Assembly (NCBI GenBank): GCA_039881045.1
Contig: JAYWVB010000019.1
Coordinates: 372,001-436,000, forward strand
Source: Chaetomium olivaceum
Taxonomy: Eukaryota > Ascomycota > Sordariomycetes > Sordariales > Chaetomiaceae
Direction: 5' to 3'
DNA: 64,000 nucleotides
This document shows positions 44,159 through 56,494 of this stretch, one piece after another. Both the position numbers and the translations under genes were made by a program. Each line of letters begins with the position of its first letter. Positions within the stretch are counted from its first letter, which is position 1. The notes beneath the pieces were generated by a model that was given only the letters and a program-made list of their open reading frames with translations, ran no database searches and had not been told where the DNA came from.

Positions 44159-46889
44159 CTAATACCCCCACTGCTCCTCGTCCGCCACCTCGTAGTCCAT
44201 CTGATCCCGCTGCCGCTGCTGATGGCTGTGGTGATCATGATGGTCGTGGTCGTGGTCGTGGTCGTCTTCGCCGAGCGGCCGCTCCAGCAGGATGTGCACG
44301 TCCTTATCGCTGCTATCGATCCCTGCTACTGCGGCGGCCGCGTCGTCGTACTCGCCCTCGTCGCCGCTCTCGCGCTCGCGGTCGTGGTCGTGGTCGTGGC
44401 CGTTGGATGTTGTTTTCTCGCGCATGCCGCTCGCGTTGTTGTTGGTCCTGCCTTGGGCTGCGCCGGGGAATCGGGAGCTTGAGGCCGGGGTTGCGGTGCC
44501 GGCACCTGGGGTGGTGGGTACGGAGCCGTTGGCGCCGTTGGAGCCGGCCCAGGCGAGGTCGAGCGGGGAGGGGGTGTCGAGGCCGGGGATTTCTTTGTTG
44601 GCGAGGAGAACAGAGTTGAAGAATTTCTCGGCGGTTTTGCGGTCTTTGAAAGTAACCTCGGTGGAGGTGGGGGTGGTTTGGATGTCAGTGAACTCGCCGA
44701 TTCCCTGGGGTTATGTTAGTTATGAAGATGGGCGGCGGTGGCTGTCAAGGGAGGCTTACAAAAAGGTACTGCCGCAATGCCTCGTCCTTATCGGAGGCGG
44801 TAAAATCTACTCCGGTGAGGATTACCTTCTTGGGCCGGTTATCGAGTGAATAGGCGGCGTATGCAGCATGGACGTTAGCCCGGCCGCGGAAGCTGCCCCG
44901 GTGCGACCCGCGCGGCGTGTACGGCGATGACGATCCTCGCCAGCTGCCTCTGCCCCGTCCGTAACCACCCCTAGGGGGCCACGGTGCTGGTGCGTCGATG
45001 GCGTCGGGATCGAGACCCATTTGCCGCGCCTCCGCCTCGAGCGCTGCTAGCTGCGCTCGGAGGGCTTCACTCTGGCTCATGGGCTTTTTCGATTCACCTT
45101 CGCCATCTTCGGATTTCACACCGTTGTGACCTCCGAGTTTGGCCTCCAGCTTCGCCTTTTCCTCCATCTGCTTCGCGATAAGCTCCTTCTGCCGCTTTTC
45201 GAGCTCCTCACGCTGACGCTCTAATTCTTCTCTCTTCTTGGTCTTCTCCAAGAACGCCTTTTGCTTCTCTTCCTGCTGCTTAGCGAACTCCTCCATGTCT
45301 ATCTCGGGCTGAGAGCCGGCATCGTGACCGTCGACCGTGGATGAGCCATTCGTGTGCCGTGCCTTCTTCGCACCTGGCGCACCTCCCGCGAAGGGTGCCG
45401 AGGCCGATTGTTTCGACCCCTCATCTTTATACCAGAAGACCTTAACAAACCGGTTGTCAAACATGACCTTCGGAGATTGGTAGGCCGCGTTGGCGGCGTT
45501 CCAGTTGTCGAACTTGACAACAGCCAACCTTTTATATGGCTGCATAGAGACGTTCTGAATGTTGCCGAACTGGGAGAAGAAGTCCTTGACTTGGTCTTCG
45601 GTGAAATTCTCCTCCGGGATATTTTCTACCACTATCGTGGACTTTGTCCGATCGAAAACTGGCCCGTCCGCCGAGAATGGCGCTCTCTCGCCCCGTCTCT
45701 GACGGTTCTGATGCTTACCACCTCTGTGCCTCGGTGGGTGGCCGAAGTCGGGCATGGGCGGCTGCCCCTGGAAGGGACCCGGTCCGTTGAAAAGGTCGGG
45801 CATGAGAGCATTGGTAGGGTCGTATTCTGCATCCTGGTTAGCAGCCGTCGCGCCCCAAATCCTGGGGATGTATGTCATACCTTCTACCGATGGAGGTTGC
45901 GGCAGCGCCTGCATGCCGCCAAAGGGAGGCCCTGGCAAAGGAGGGTAACCCGGGTCGTTGCTATGCGCAAACATGCAGTTTGTCCCACGCGGGCAGTATC
46001 CCTTCTTCTCCCAATCACGGCACTTCTTTCTCTTCTTAGGGGGGAATTGACCTCGCAACATTTCGGGCATGGGATGACCGGCGGCCAAACTCATTCCGAA
46101 CATGGCATCCATCGCGCCCTTGGGGTCGAAATACCCAACTGTTGCCGGGCCGGGAGGGCCTTGCGGTGGCAATTGTCCCGGCATAGGATACGGAGGCATA
46201 CCCGGTGGGCCGCCTCCAAAGGTATTCATATCATCGGACCGGGGCCCTCGAGCTCCCCGGCGGGGTTGCTTAAACGCCCTCCCACCAAAGCCAGCATCCC
46301 TTCCGCTCCCGCTCTGCGCCATTGGGTCGTCCCAGTCATTGTAAGCTCGTTTTCTCGACCCGTTCTGGAAGCGCGGCGGGTACGCCGGGGTTGCGCCCAT
46401 CTGATCGTCATCGTAGTACAAGTTCGGCGGGAATTGGCCAGCGGCGGTGGGGGCCGGTAGGGCAGCATGTTTCGGAGGCGGGGGAGGGGCGCCGGGGAGG
46501 TAGGATCGGTAGGCAAGTGCCTCGAAGACGTCGTTCACAAAAACGGGCGAGTCTGCAGCAAAAGCCGGTCAGTTGGGGGGGCTCGGAGGGGCATATGAGC
46601 GCTACTCAGGAAAAGCCCACCTTCTTTGAGGAAGTCCGGCATCTCCTCCTCGCAAAGCCTGCGCACGTCGTTGATATCACCATCGTGGCGTAAAAGAGCT
46701 AGGACGTAATCGGCGAGGACATCGGGATCAGCATCAGATCTGTTGTGAACAAAGTCCGGTGGTTAGCAAGATGGATCACTAGGCGCATGCATCACGAGAA
46801 AGGCAAAAAGAAAGAAAGACGGACGTATTCTCGAGTCGTGTAACGATCCATTTCTTCAAATGAGCAGTGTGCTCCTCGGGGAATAGCAT
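44159..46889 (-). CDS. RBM26/27-like RNA-binding protein (PWI-like, CCCH, RRM)
   Basis: There are four exons in transcript order: 46889-46825, 46739-46621, 46552-44760 and 44704-44159. They give 840 residues with consistent phases. Intron 1 has a less usual GTCCGT donor. Residues 1-75 form a PWI-like fold (LKKWIVTRLENT, DVLADYVLALLRHDGDI, RRLCEEEMPDFLKE). A CCCH zinc finger lies near 238-258 with spacing C-x8-C-x5-C-x3-H (CRDWEKKGYCPRGTNCMFAH). An RRM follows at about 364-437 (STIVVENIPEENFTEDQVKD; YKRLAVVKFDNWNAA). A coiled coil at about 465-560 (EELERQREELEKRQKELIAK) and an RGG-like stretch come next. The last exon ends in a His/Asp-rich tail. The order matches human RBM26/27 and S. pombe Rmn1 of the MTREC nuclear RNA-surveillance complex. 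A role in nuclear RNA decay is inferred from that family. Confidence 0.9.
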
Positions 46890-47278
46890 TTCGGTTGACT
46901 CTTTTGTCTGTCGATATTTCCATGGAATGTAATGTATGATGGAGGGAAGGTGTGTGTTGCGGTCTGGGTGCTTTGTCAAATGTTTCCTCTGCGCAATGCG
47001 CTATCTTAACTACGTAAGTAATTATTTGCAGGTCGCGTCATGAAGAGCAGGGGTGTGCCGCGATAAAATACGCTTTTTTGGTTGTGGTTGCCGGTGTATT
47101 GTGACGGGATGGGTAAGTTACGTTACGGGATACACGGCATAATTACCTAGCCACCTCTTTCTCTATCCAATTCTAATGTAGACATCGACGACAATACATA
47201 CATAAGTACACATTATACAGAGTACAGCCGCCATTGCATCTCAATCATACACGTTCCGCCTTCAAACCGTCGTTCCTA
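46890..47278. other. intergenic region, promoter of the RBM26-like gene
   Basis: This 389-bp stretch lies between two minus-strand genes and contains the RBM26-like leader and the PPR gene's 3' end. Nothing else is seen. Confidence 0.55.
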
Positions 47279-50200
47279 TCACCGGCCGTCCTTCAACGCA
47301 TTGATGATATCATCCTCGGACAGGTCCTGGTCCCCCTTTTTCATCTGGGACGGGTCTCCCACATTCAAGAACCCGGTCTCGGACCAGACCTGAGGCTCAG
47401 GGCGCTTTACTTTCCTTTTCCATCGGTCCTGACCAACCGGCCGCCCTTCCATGTGGCTTCATCCTGTTTCCTCTCCTTCTTCTCTGCCGCGCCCTCCTCG
47501 CCGCCCTCTTCCCCACCACCACCTTCCTCCTCTCCCTCATCCTCCTCAGGCTCCGGCTCGTCCACCTCCTCCAGACCCTTCCTCTTAGCCTCCCCAAAGA
47601 TCTGCGCCTCCAGCCGCGAGCCGGAGCGGTGCATGGAGGTGACGGCCCGCACCGTCTTGGGGCAGCTCTCGTTGATGTACTGGAACTGGCGGCTGGCCTC
47701 GCGCGACCAGAGCATCATCTGCTCCAGGTCCATGTACTCCTTGGCCAGCACGAGCAGGGTGTGGGCGATGGGCCGCGGGCGGTGCGGGTTGGTTCCCGCG
47801 CGCCGCAGCTCCAGCGGCACCTGGTTCTTGACCTGGCCCTCGGCGCGCACCGCGTACCAGCCGGCCCACTGCGGCATAAGCACCTTCTCGCAGACGGTAA
47901 AGGCCTCGCGCCACTTTTTGAGCCGCGCCAGCGCCTGCACGTGGTAGTTCCAGTTCTTGCTGTCGAGGTCGAACCCGCGATTGCGGACCGTGGCGACAAG
48001 GGCGAGAAGGCCGTCTGGGTCTTTCTCCTCTAGGAATAGCCGCTGCATTGTCTTGAGGGGGTCGCAGAGCCGGAAGCGCTGTGCGTAGACGACTGGTTTG
48101 GAAGGGTTTTCGGGGTCGTCGTGCTCGTCTGGGTTCAGGTGCGACGAGGCGGGCTGGTAGCGCTTGCTGGTGCGCTTGAGGATAAGAGCCCACGTCTCGT
48201 GGACTCGGTCGTACTTCTTCTCGAAGAAGTCGGCGAGCATGATCTGGTGAAGAAGCTTGAGCGGGACCGTCTCCTGAGACGCGCGCGCGGGGTAGCGGGT
48301 GTTGTGCAGTTGAATGAGCTGTTGCACCGTGGCGTGCTCGCGCATCTGCGTCAGGATAAAGAGCACCTTGGAGTAGAGACCGATGACGGAACGGATGTCA
48401 TCGGGCGCGCCCTGGTCCTCCCGTTCCATGGCCTTGTAGAAATCGTGGAGAATCTTTTTCAAAAAGTGCTCGGCCCCAACGCCGCGCCTCTTGCTGGAGG
48501 GCAGCTGCTGCCATCTCCCCAGCGCGTCGATGACTTTCGTCATACGCATCGCCGATTGCGGGAAGTTCATCTGGGCCATCAGTTCGTTGGTCTTCAATGT
48601 CATATGCGGCTCACCGCTGTTGATGAAGGCCGCCATAAGGAGGACGAAGTGGTCCGCCGTAGGCTCGAATACGCCTTCGCGGTTGGCAACTCGTAGCAGA
48701 TGCATGGCGTGATGCGATTGGCGGGCGTATAGCAGGGCAAGGAGAAGGTGACTGTATGTCTCCTGGTTGTACACAATCCCTTGTGACGACATGAACTCGA
48801 GTAGCCGATTGACCGTGGCGAGGTCTCGCCGCCTCGCGTTGTGTTGAAGGAGCGTATTCCAGAGCAAAGTATAGTTGCCAGGCATCTCGCGTCTCTTGGT
48901 AACACTGACACAGAGCTTCTCAGCTTCGGCAAACCGGTCATTCTGGCAGTATGCCTCCACCAACGCCTTCACCATGGCCGAATCTGGCTGTACGTTCCGG
49001 TCCTTCGCAAGCTGAAACAGCTCGAGCGTGAATTGTAAATCACCGCGGAAGCCGGCCATACCCATCATGGTTCCAAAGGTGTAATCGTCCGGTTCAAGTT
49101 CGTCGCAAATGTAAGAGAAGAGCTCAATGGCACCTTTGTAATCTCCAGCCTTGGTGTAGGCGTTCATCAAGATGTTCCATTGCTTCATCACTGGCGCCTC
49201 GCCCGTCCTCTCGACAGCATCCACCATGACCTGGCGGGCGGCTTCGGGATCACCCCTGACGGCATGGGCCTGCATAAGTGTGCTGATAAACCTTGGCTCA
49301 TCCTGGGGATTGACGTTGAAGTGCTTGGTATATTCGTCCACCAGCCGTGTGATGGACTTGATATCGCCGCGTCCACCATAGAAAGCCATGTACTTATGGT
49401 ACGCCCTTTGGTCCAAGTGGCCATAACCACGGTACCAGTCCTCGAGTAGCTGTTCCATCCCCACAACATTGTGTGGGAAAAAGACGTCAATCATAACCTT
49501 GAGAACGGATTCGTCCACGCGCACGCCGGGGAGCGCCCTGTATTTCCTATACAGATCGCCGGCAAGACGCTTCCTGTCCTGCTCCGCGCTGGAAATGATG
49601 AAGCGCTCGTAGGAGCGTGGATCCTCGGCACGGTGCAGCATAAAAACAACGTCGGAGGCCCGGAACAGCTCTAGCGAGTGTCTGACGAGATGCCTGAGGA
49701 AGGCATCGACAAGGGCAGTGCGCTCAGACATGGTTTCGGGGTTGTTCTCGAGGAACTTGTACAGCTCTTTCACTTTGGCCTCGAAATCGGTCGTCGCCGC
49801 GAGAGTTGGGAAACCGGACCCGCTCCCCGGCCGCGGTTCTTGAAGCTGCCCAACCTCCGAATTGGGATCCTGTGTTTCTGTTGGCTCTCCTCTTGGCCAC
49901 GATGGGGCTTGGGGCTCCTGAGCAGTCGATGTTTCGGTCCCTGCGCCAACATCTCGTATCTGCGTGTCACTTGGCCCATTTTCCTGTGCAGTCCCTAGCT
50001 CAGGGGCAGAATCGATGCCGGCGACTTGCGTCAGCTCAGCCCCTTGAGTCACTTCCTGTCCTCCCATAGACTCCACAGGCTCTCCGACAATTCGAGCTGG
50101 TGGTGCGTACACGGGTTCCTCGTTACCCTTGATGCTAAGGTAGAGCCCCCAGGCCTCGAGAACAAGGTTCCATGACGACAGCTCAAATCCATAGGCGGCG

Positions 50201-51051
50201 ATGTAATCTAGTGCGCCCCCGAAACCGCGCTGCTCCAAAGCAAGTCTGTAAATCGCCATGGCTTCCGGAACCTTGTGCAGCGTAAGCTGCGCCTTGACTG
50301 CGGCGCGGACAAGTTCCTCGGTCCACTCTTCAAGCTGGTACTTGGCAAATAGATCGTTGACTCTCCACGCCTCGATCGGCCGGGTTGATGCCGAGATAGC
50401 AAGCAGCACGTCTGTTGTGAATTCATCCCTCACGCTCGGATCGAGTTTCATGTAGTGCTGAAAGATTTGATCGTAGGCCCCGACGCGGTTTGAGTATAGT
50501 AGCTTACGCAGCATACCAGGGGCTGCAAAGGAGGCGTTCTCTTCAGTGTCTTCAGTCGCGGTCTCTTGTTCGTGATCTCGTTCCTCCTTGAGGTCTTCCT
50601 CTTCTGCCTCTTCTAGACCGGCGGATTGATCGGCAACACCTTGCGTTTTCGAGGGCTGATCGGACTGACGAGAGGCGGCGGAGGTGAAGAGGCGAGACAT
50701 GTGGCTTCGTGGCCTCGAGGATGTCTCCAGTCGCACCGGATGGATCGAATATGGCCTCCGCAAGAGCGCAGCGGTTCCGCTGGGGTATAGGAAATCGAGA
50801 AGGAGGCCAGATGCGGACATGGCCTCGGCCCTCTGGTTGTGTTTCGTTGGTACTGCGGGGTTCTTCGACTCGGCCGGGGCCTGCCGCATGAGGGCCTGGT
50901 AGGCGTCGAGGAGTTCGATTTCGGCAGCACCATGGTGAAAGAACGCAGTGTGAAGTTTCCGGCGGCTTTGCAAACAGGACCTGGCTGAGGGAAGAACTCG
51001 CTGGAGGCTGCTGCTGCACGGCTCGATGCTCGTCGCGGTCCTCTCCAGCAT
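47279..51051 (-). pseudogene. large mitochondrial pentatricopeptide-repeat protein, C-terminal frame break
   Basis: This is an intronless gene of about 1257 residues if one missing base is allowed. The chosen ATG at 51051 gives an Arg/Ser-rich presequence (MLERTATSIEPCSSSLQRVL ... RRKLHTAFFHHGAAEIELLD), typical of mitochondrial import; a longer in-frame ATG exists at 51195. Helical PPR pairs occupy about 590-840 (WNILMNAYTKAGDYKGAIEL, FTLELFQLAKDRNVQPDSAM, YSHLLLALLYARQSHHAMHL). Such proteins bind mitochondrial transcripts; the size and layout recall N. crassa CYA-5, needed for cox1 expression, but I cannot confirm it. Near 47411-47419 a T-run (A-run on the coding strand) breaks the frame. 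The primary frame stops at 47407, while the other frame continues with protein-like KRKVKRPEPQVWSETGF to TGA at 47279, with acidic DLSEDDIINALKDGR at the end. Confidence 0.82.
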
Positions 51052-51658
51052 GGCGCTAGAGGGTACGACAACACGGCGACGGTGCATTCGATCCCAAGAA
51101 TAACTCAAACAACCAGCCGTGTTACCGCCGCATGGTCCGCAGCAATGTCGAGGTAGCTGCCGTGTCGACGCGATGAACCTGCAAGAAACGCACACGACGG
51201 CCGAGGGTCATAGTGGACCTCCAGTAATATCCAGCTGGTGTTGGGACGCAATACCGCAACAACGGGACGGAGAGCAACTGGCGTCAGGTTGGGGGGTAAG
51301 CTACCCTTGTAATCTATAGAAGAGGGGTGAGATTGATGCAGGTCCCTCGTTGCCCGTTCCGAAAAAGCGACCAAGAAATTTTGGGTCCCGGCCGGCATTC
51401 GGCGGGTGGAGCTTGCAGCTTGCACCGGGCCCCGGAGTCGTACGACAAAACGCCAGGTGGGATGAACTAACCCCAACCCTGTTCGTTCTGACATTCACTA
51501 TCTTTACTATGCATGTTTGCAGCGGGGGGATGAATCAACCAAAAAACAGAGCCCCACATTCTCGAGCTCCGGTGTTCGACGTCGAAGCACACGACAAGGG
51601 CTCCGACAAGGAAGGGCAACCGCTCGAGAAACTTCACCTGGCCCCGTCACAAGCTACA
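51052..51658. promoter_or_regulatory. bidirectional promoter of the PPR gene and srp68
   Basis: These 607 bp separate the two divergent starts. In-frame codons continue upstream of the srp68 ATG without a stop for about 100 codons, so leader and coding limits are set by homology only. Confidence 0.55.
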
Positions 51659-53728
51659 ATGGATATTACCAAGTTCGTGGTCTCTCTGAGGGAGAAGGCA
51701 CTGCTGTACGGTGACTACTCGACATACTGGTCGCAGCTGTCGGGCAAGCTGCTCAACTGTCGCAAGAAACTCAACATTGCGACCAAGAGTCGTGGGAAAT
51801 TCAACCCCAAGGCACCCATCACCCCTGAGCAAATCGCCGAGAACCATGAGTATGTTATTATCGTACTCTATTTTTTGGTTGCAGTTGGCTAACCGTACCC
51901 GCCCCTCAGATACGTTTACCTCCAGCTGCTGACGGCCGAGCGAACATGGGCCCACGCCATGTCCATGAAGGCCTCCCACACGGCCGACACCAAGGGCATG
52001 ACGGGCAAGGCTCGGTCGCACATTGTCTCGAGGCTCGAGAAAGGTGCCCGCACCGCTGAGCGGCTGGCCCAGGCTCTCTCATCGAGCGCGAGTGGCGCAT
52101 CCCCCACCGACACCCTCGACGCCCGTGCCTACGCCGCCCTGCTCAGGGGGGCGGCCCTGTTTGAGAAGCAGAGCTGGGACGCGTGCCTGAAGAGCTACGC
52201 GGTATGCCGAATTATCTACAGCGCACTTGCGACGTCCGTGAAGGGCGACGCCTTCAAAGATCTGCTGTCCGAGACCATCGACCCTTCTATACGTTACGCC
52301 GCATACCAGGCCAAGATCCCACGCACGCAGCCCATCCCTACCATCGCGCGTAAAGCCTTTGAGTCCGCCAACCTCGAACTAGCAGACCAGATCAAGGAAT
52401 TAAACCCCGCCGTTCTGGAACACGGCGACCCTGATGCGACGAAGGGGGCTGAGGGAGCTCCAACCACCCTGACATGGCGGGGCAGAGAAGTTAAGATCGA
52501 GGACGCCGCTATCGCCATCGCGTGGGCTACCGTGGGCACGGCGAGAGGTCAGCTGTCCGAGAAGCTGGCAACAGCAGGGACGCTACATCCAAAGGACATG
52601 GCCGCGGCCTATGACGAGATTCTGATCGCCAGCCAGGACGCCGTCGACGCTACTAAGCAGGCCATTGACGAACTCAGAGCCGAGGGTGTCACACAGGGCG
52701 ATTCGCGCATGCAGAGCCTCCAGATTACGCGGACGGCCGTGAACTACGAAATGATCAGCTGGCGTATTGGCCGCAACAGGGTGTTGGTGGGCGAAAACGA
52801 TGGCGTGAAGATGGAATTCGGACCCACCTCACGAAGGAAGAAGCAGACGGAAGAGTCAGAGGAAGACAGAAGCAAGGGTGAAGCACCGGGCCGGCAGATT
52901 GCAAGGCTAAAGGAGAAGGTCGTACTGTACGACGGTATCCTGCAGAGTCTGGAGTCTATCAAGGAGCTTCCCGGCGTAGCCAACGACCAAGAGCTATCCG
53001 GGCGGTTAGAGGCGACCTCGCAGTACTTCACTGCCCTCAAGTATGTTTCCTCTATCATCATACCCTCCCCTTCACCAAGAAATTAACTAACCCCGCGTTA
53101 CAGATCACTCACGATCGCCCGCTCCCACGCCATCGCCGGCAACGCCGTCAACTCCCTCGCCCTAACCAAGCACGCCCTGGACCAAACCACCGCCGCCAGC
53201 CCCTCCCTCTCCGGCCCCCAAAACGACAACGCCGACAACGACGCTTTCACCCCGCGCAACATCCAAGTCCTCAAGCGCGATCTCGCCCTCCTACACGACA
53301 CACTAACCGGCGAGGTGCAGCGCGGCCGCGCCCTAGTCGAGATCTTCAAATCGGCCAACAACAAACCCGCCGCCGCTCAGTCAACCGGCACTACCACCGG
53401 TAAGCCGCCGCTGTCCAGCCGCCTAAACGACTACCCGGCCGGCGGCGTCGACCTCGAGAACATCGTGACCTACCCGCCGCGCCTCGAGCCCTTCCCCGTC
53501 AAGCCGCTGTTCCTGGACGTCGCCTGGAACTATATCACCTACCCCGGCAAGGGCGGCGGCGGTGCCGAGCAGCAGCAGCCGCAGCAGGCGGGTGCTGCTG
53601 CAGAAGGTGCTGCCGTTACCGCTGCTGGTGGTAGGGTGGAGGATGAGGGTGATGATGCCGGCGCTGGTGCGGCGGAGGAGACGAAGCCGCAGCAGAAGAG
53701 GGGCTGGTTCGGGTTTGGGCGGTCTTGA
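51659..53728 (+). CDS. srp68: signal recognition particle subunit SRP68
   Basis: There are three exons, 51659-51849, 51910-53040 and 53104-53728, giving 648 residues. The introns are 60 and 63 nt and all junctions are in phase. The SRP68 N-terminal signature starts right at the chosen Met (MDITKFVVSLREKALLYGDY), followed by LSGKLLNCRKKLNI and, across the intron, YVYLQLLTAERTWAHAM. This region binds the 7S RNA. Helical repeats continue (SWDACLKSYAVCRIIYSALA; DPSIRYAAYQAKI). The C-terminal third, which docks SRP72, ends with VTYPPRLEPFPVKPLFLDVA and a Gln/Ala-rich linker before a terminal WFGFGRS. SRP68-SRP72 is part of the cytosolic ribonucleoprotein that targets secretory ribosomes to the ER. 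An upstream in-frame ATG (from 51509) would add 50 residues without family support. Confidence 0.95.
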
Positions 53729-54361
53729 AAAAGTGAGAGAGGGGTAGCAGTAGCGTTGGGGATAGAGGGTTTAGAAGCGAGGGGGGATATACACAAAATT
53801 ACGTACCTCCAGCATGACAGTCATGGGCTACCTAATTTCTTACGCTACGTTACTGCTTGTGACAATATCAAGGGCTTGCGCAAATTTCGAGCTTCATGGC
53901 CTGACGATCAAGTTTACAGCACCATTCACGACTCAGGAAGCCTGCCATATTTTCAGCTCAAGGTCACGAGTCTAACGAGATATCTCTGTGTTGACCATGG
54001 TATCACAATACAATCGGGTGGCACATTGACTTTGGTATGACATAACTCCAAGTGAGGGGGGATTTGGATTATCTAATTTTCGTGGGCGTGTATGTGATAC
54101 ACGCATGCACCGCTATCCAGCCCCCATCCGATTCCTGCCCATCATCAAAAATCGTGAGATGACCCTGCCCATAAACGCAGTAGTTTTGATGCTCAGTAAC
54201 GCCATCCGCCGTCTGGACATTAAACATTTGGATAGCCCCCACGGGCCTCCAACCAAAGATATGAGTACACTGAATATACACGAGACCGCTCCAACCTAAT
54301 CAGACACATGCGAGAAAATCAAATACGAGGGGGTATAGGCGTCAAAGTGAAAGTGACGCGT
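53729..54361. other. intergenic region between converging genes
   Basis: These 633 bp hold the 3' UTRs of srp68 (plus) and ssc1 (minus). No gene is visible. Confidence 0.6.
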
Positions 54362-56494
54362 TTAAGCCTTGGGCTCGTCCTTCTTCTCGCCTTCAGCGTT
54401 TTGGGCCGGCTCGCCGGACTCAGAACGCGCCTTGTGCATCTTGTCGAAGAGGTTCAGGCTGGCACTCTGGAGCTCATCCGATTTCTCCTTGATCTCAGTG
54501 GAAGTGGCAGTGACCTCGCCAGACTGGGCCTTGGCAACAAACTCGCGCAGAGAGGCGATCTTCTCGCGGATCTGGTCGGCCTCCGCCTTGTCAAGCTTGT
54601 CGGCATGCTCGTTGAGCGCCTTCTCCGTGTCGTTGACGATGCTGTCGGCGCGGTTGGCGGTCTCGATGACGGCCTTGCGCTCCTTGTCCGACTCAGCGTA
54701 CTTCTCGGACTCCTCAACCATCTGCTGGATCTCAGACTCAGACAGACCCGAGCCAGAAGCAATGGTGATGGACTGGTCCTTGTTGGTGGACTTGTCCTTG
54801 GCATGGACGTGGACGATAGAGTCGGCGTCGATGTCGAAGGTGACCTCGACCTGGGGAACACCGCGGTGGGCAGGGGGAATGCCGACGAGCTGGAAGTTGC
54901 CGAGGAGCTTGTTGTCCCGGACGAGCTCACGCTCACCCTGGTAGACCTTGATCTCAACAGCGGTCTGGAAGTCGGCAGCGGTGGAGAAGACCTGGGACTT
55001 CTTGGTGGGGATGGTGGTGTTGCGGTTAATCAGGCGAGTGAAAACACCGCCAAGAGTCTCGATACCGAGAGACAGGGGGGTAACGTCGAGGAGCAGGAGG
55101 TCCTTGACCTCACCAGAGAGGACGGCACCCTGGACGGCGGCACCAATGGCGACAGCCTCGTCAGGGTTGACAGACTTGGCCGGGTCACGACCGAAGATGC
55201 TCTTGACCGACTCGGAAACCTTGGGCATACGGGTCATGCCACCGACAAGGATAACCTCCTGGATATCCTTGGCCTGGAGACCGGCATCCTTGAGCGCCTT
55301 GCGGACGGGCTCAATGGTCTTGGTGATGAGGGGGTCGACCATAGATTCGAGCTGAGCGCGGGTGAGCTTCGAGTTGATGTGCTTGGGGCCGCCAGCGTCG
55401 GCAGTGATGAAGGGCAGGTTGATGTCGGTCTGGAGGGACGACGACAGCTCAATCTTGGCCTTCTCAGCAGCCTCACGGATTCTCTGGATGGCCATGCGGT
55501 CACCCGAGAGGTCGATGCCCGAGTCCTTCTTGAATTGCTGGACGAAGTGGCGGACGAGGTGGATATCGAAGTCCTCACCACCGAGATGGGTGTCACCGTT
55601 GGTAGACTTGACCTCGAAGACGCCGTTCTGGATCTCGAGAATCGAGATATCGAATGTGCCACCACCAAGATCGTAGACGGCGACAACGCGGTCAGCCTCC
55701 TTTTCCAAACCGTAGGCGAGGGCGGCAGCGGTGGGCTCGTTAACGACACGGAGGACATTCAAACCGGAAATCTGACCAGCATCCTTGGTGGCCTGGCGCT
55801 GCGAGTCGTTGAAGTAGGCGGGCACAGTGACGACGGCGTTTTTGATGGGCTTGCCGAGGTAAGCCTCGGCAGTCTCCTTCATCTTGTTGAGGACGAAGCC
55901 ACCGATTTGCGACGGTGAGTACTTCTGGCCACGAGACTCTACCCACGCATCGCCGTTGGTGTGTTGGACGATCTTGTAGGGCACCTCCTTGATATCGCGC
56001 TGCACCTCGGCGTCGGTGAACTTGCGTCCAATTAACCGCTTGGTGGCGAAGAGTGTGTTCTCGGGATTGACGACGGCCTGACGCTTGGCGGCGACACCAA
56101 CGAGGCGCTCGCCGTCCTCAGCGAAAGCGACGACTGAGGGAGTGGTACGGGCACCCTCAGCATTCTCGATAATCTTGGGAGTCTTGCCCTCCATGATGGC
56201 AACAGCAGAGTTGGTTGTGCCTAACAATCCCCGCATGTGAGTACATGATCGGCCCGTGACGTAGCCGGCCGCAACTTACCGAGATCGATACCGATGACGG
56301 ATCCCTTGACCTTCTCCTCCGTAGACTCGAACCGCGCGAAGGCGGGTGTCCTCCGAAGCAAGCCCGCTGAGCGGGAAGCTACTGAGGTTGCCCTGGGAAG
56401 CTATATACAGCTGTCAGTCAAGATCAAACAAAATATGCGCTGCGTCATGCTCGAGCTCGGAACTTACGGCACGAGAGAGGCGTGTTGCCATCAT
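54362..56494 (-). CDS. ssc1: mitochondrial Hsp70 (Ssc1)
   Basis: There are three exons in transcript order: 56494-56468, 56400-56280 and 56220-54362, giving 668 residues. Intron 1 (67 nt) ends at ATATAG so that the next codons read LPRATSVASRS in phase. Intron 2 splits the first nucleotide-binding motif (GIDLG / TTNSAVA). Residues 1-40 are an Arg/Ser-rich mitochondrial presequence (MMATRLSRA, then LLRRTPAFARF). Hsp70 landmarks follow in order: VYDLGGGTFDISILE, the linker region KDLLLLDVTPLSLGIET, and the substrate-binding domain with lid and a Lys/Asp-rich tail (EKKDEPKA). This is the ATP-driven motor of mitochondrial protein import and folding. A perfect heat-shock element sits about 190 bp upstream. 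A 536-codon antisense frame over the gene reflects codon bias and is not a gene. Confidence 0.97.

Noticed and set aside
45354..46460. 368-codon frame antisense to the RBM26-like gene
   Set aside because: It overlaps a well-supported CCCH/RRM coding exon; it has no domain and no start context.
54308..55918. 536-codon open frame antisense to ssc1
   Set aside because: It is a mirror of the strongly biased Hsp70 codons; the Val/Leu/Asp-rich composition matches no family and the opposite strand is clearly Hsp70.
56392..56400. Suspected fifth frame break at the first ssc1 intron
   Set aside because: Using the ATATAG acceptor instead of the nearby CCCAG gives LPRATS in phase, so the gene is intact.
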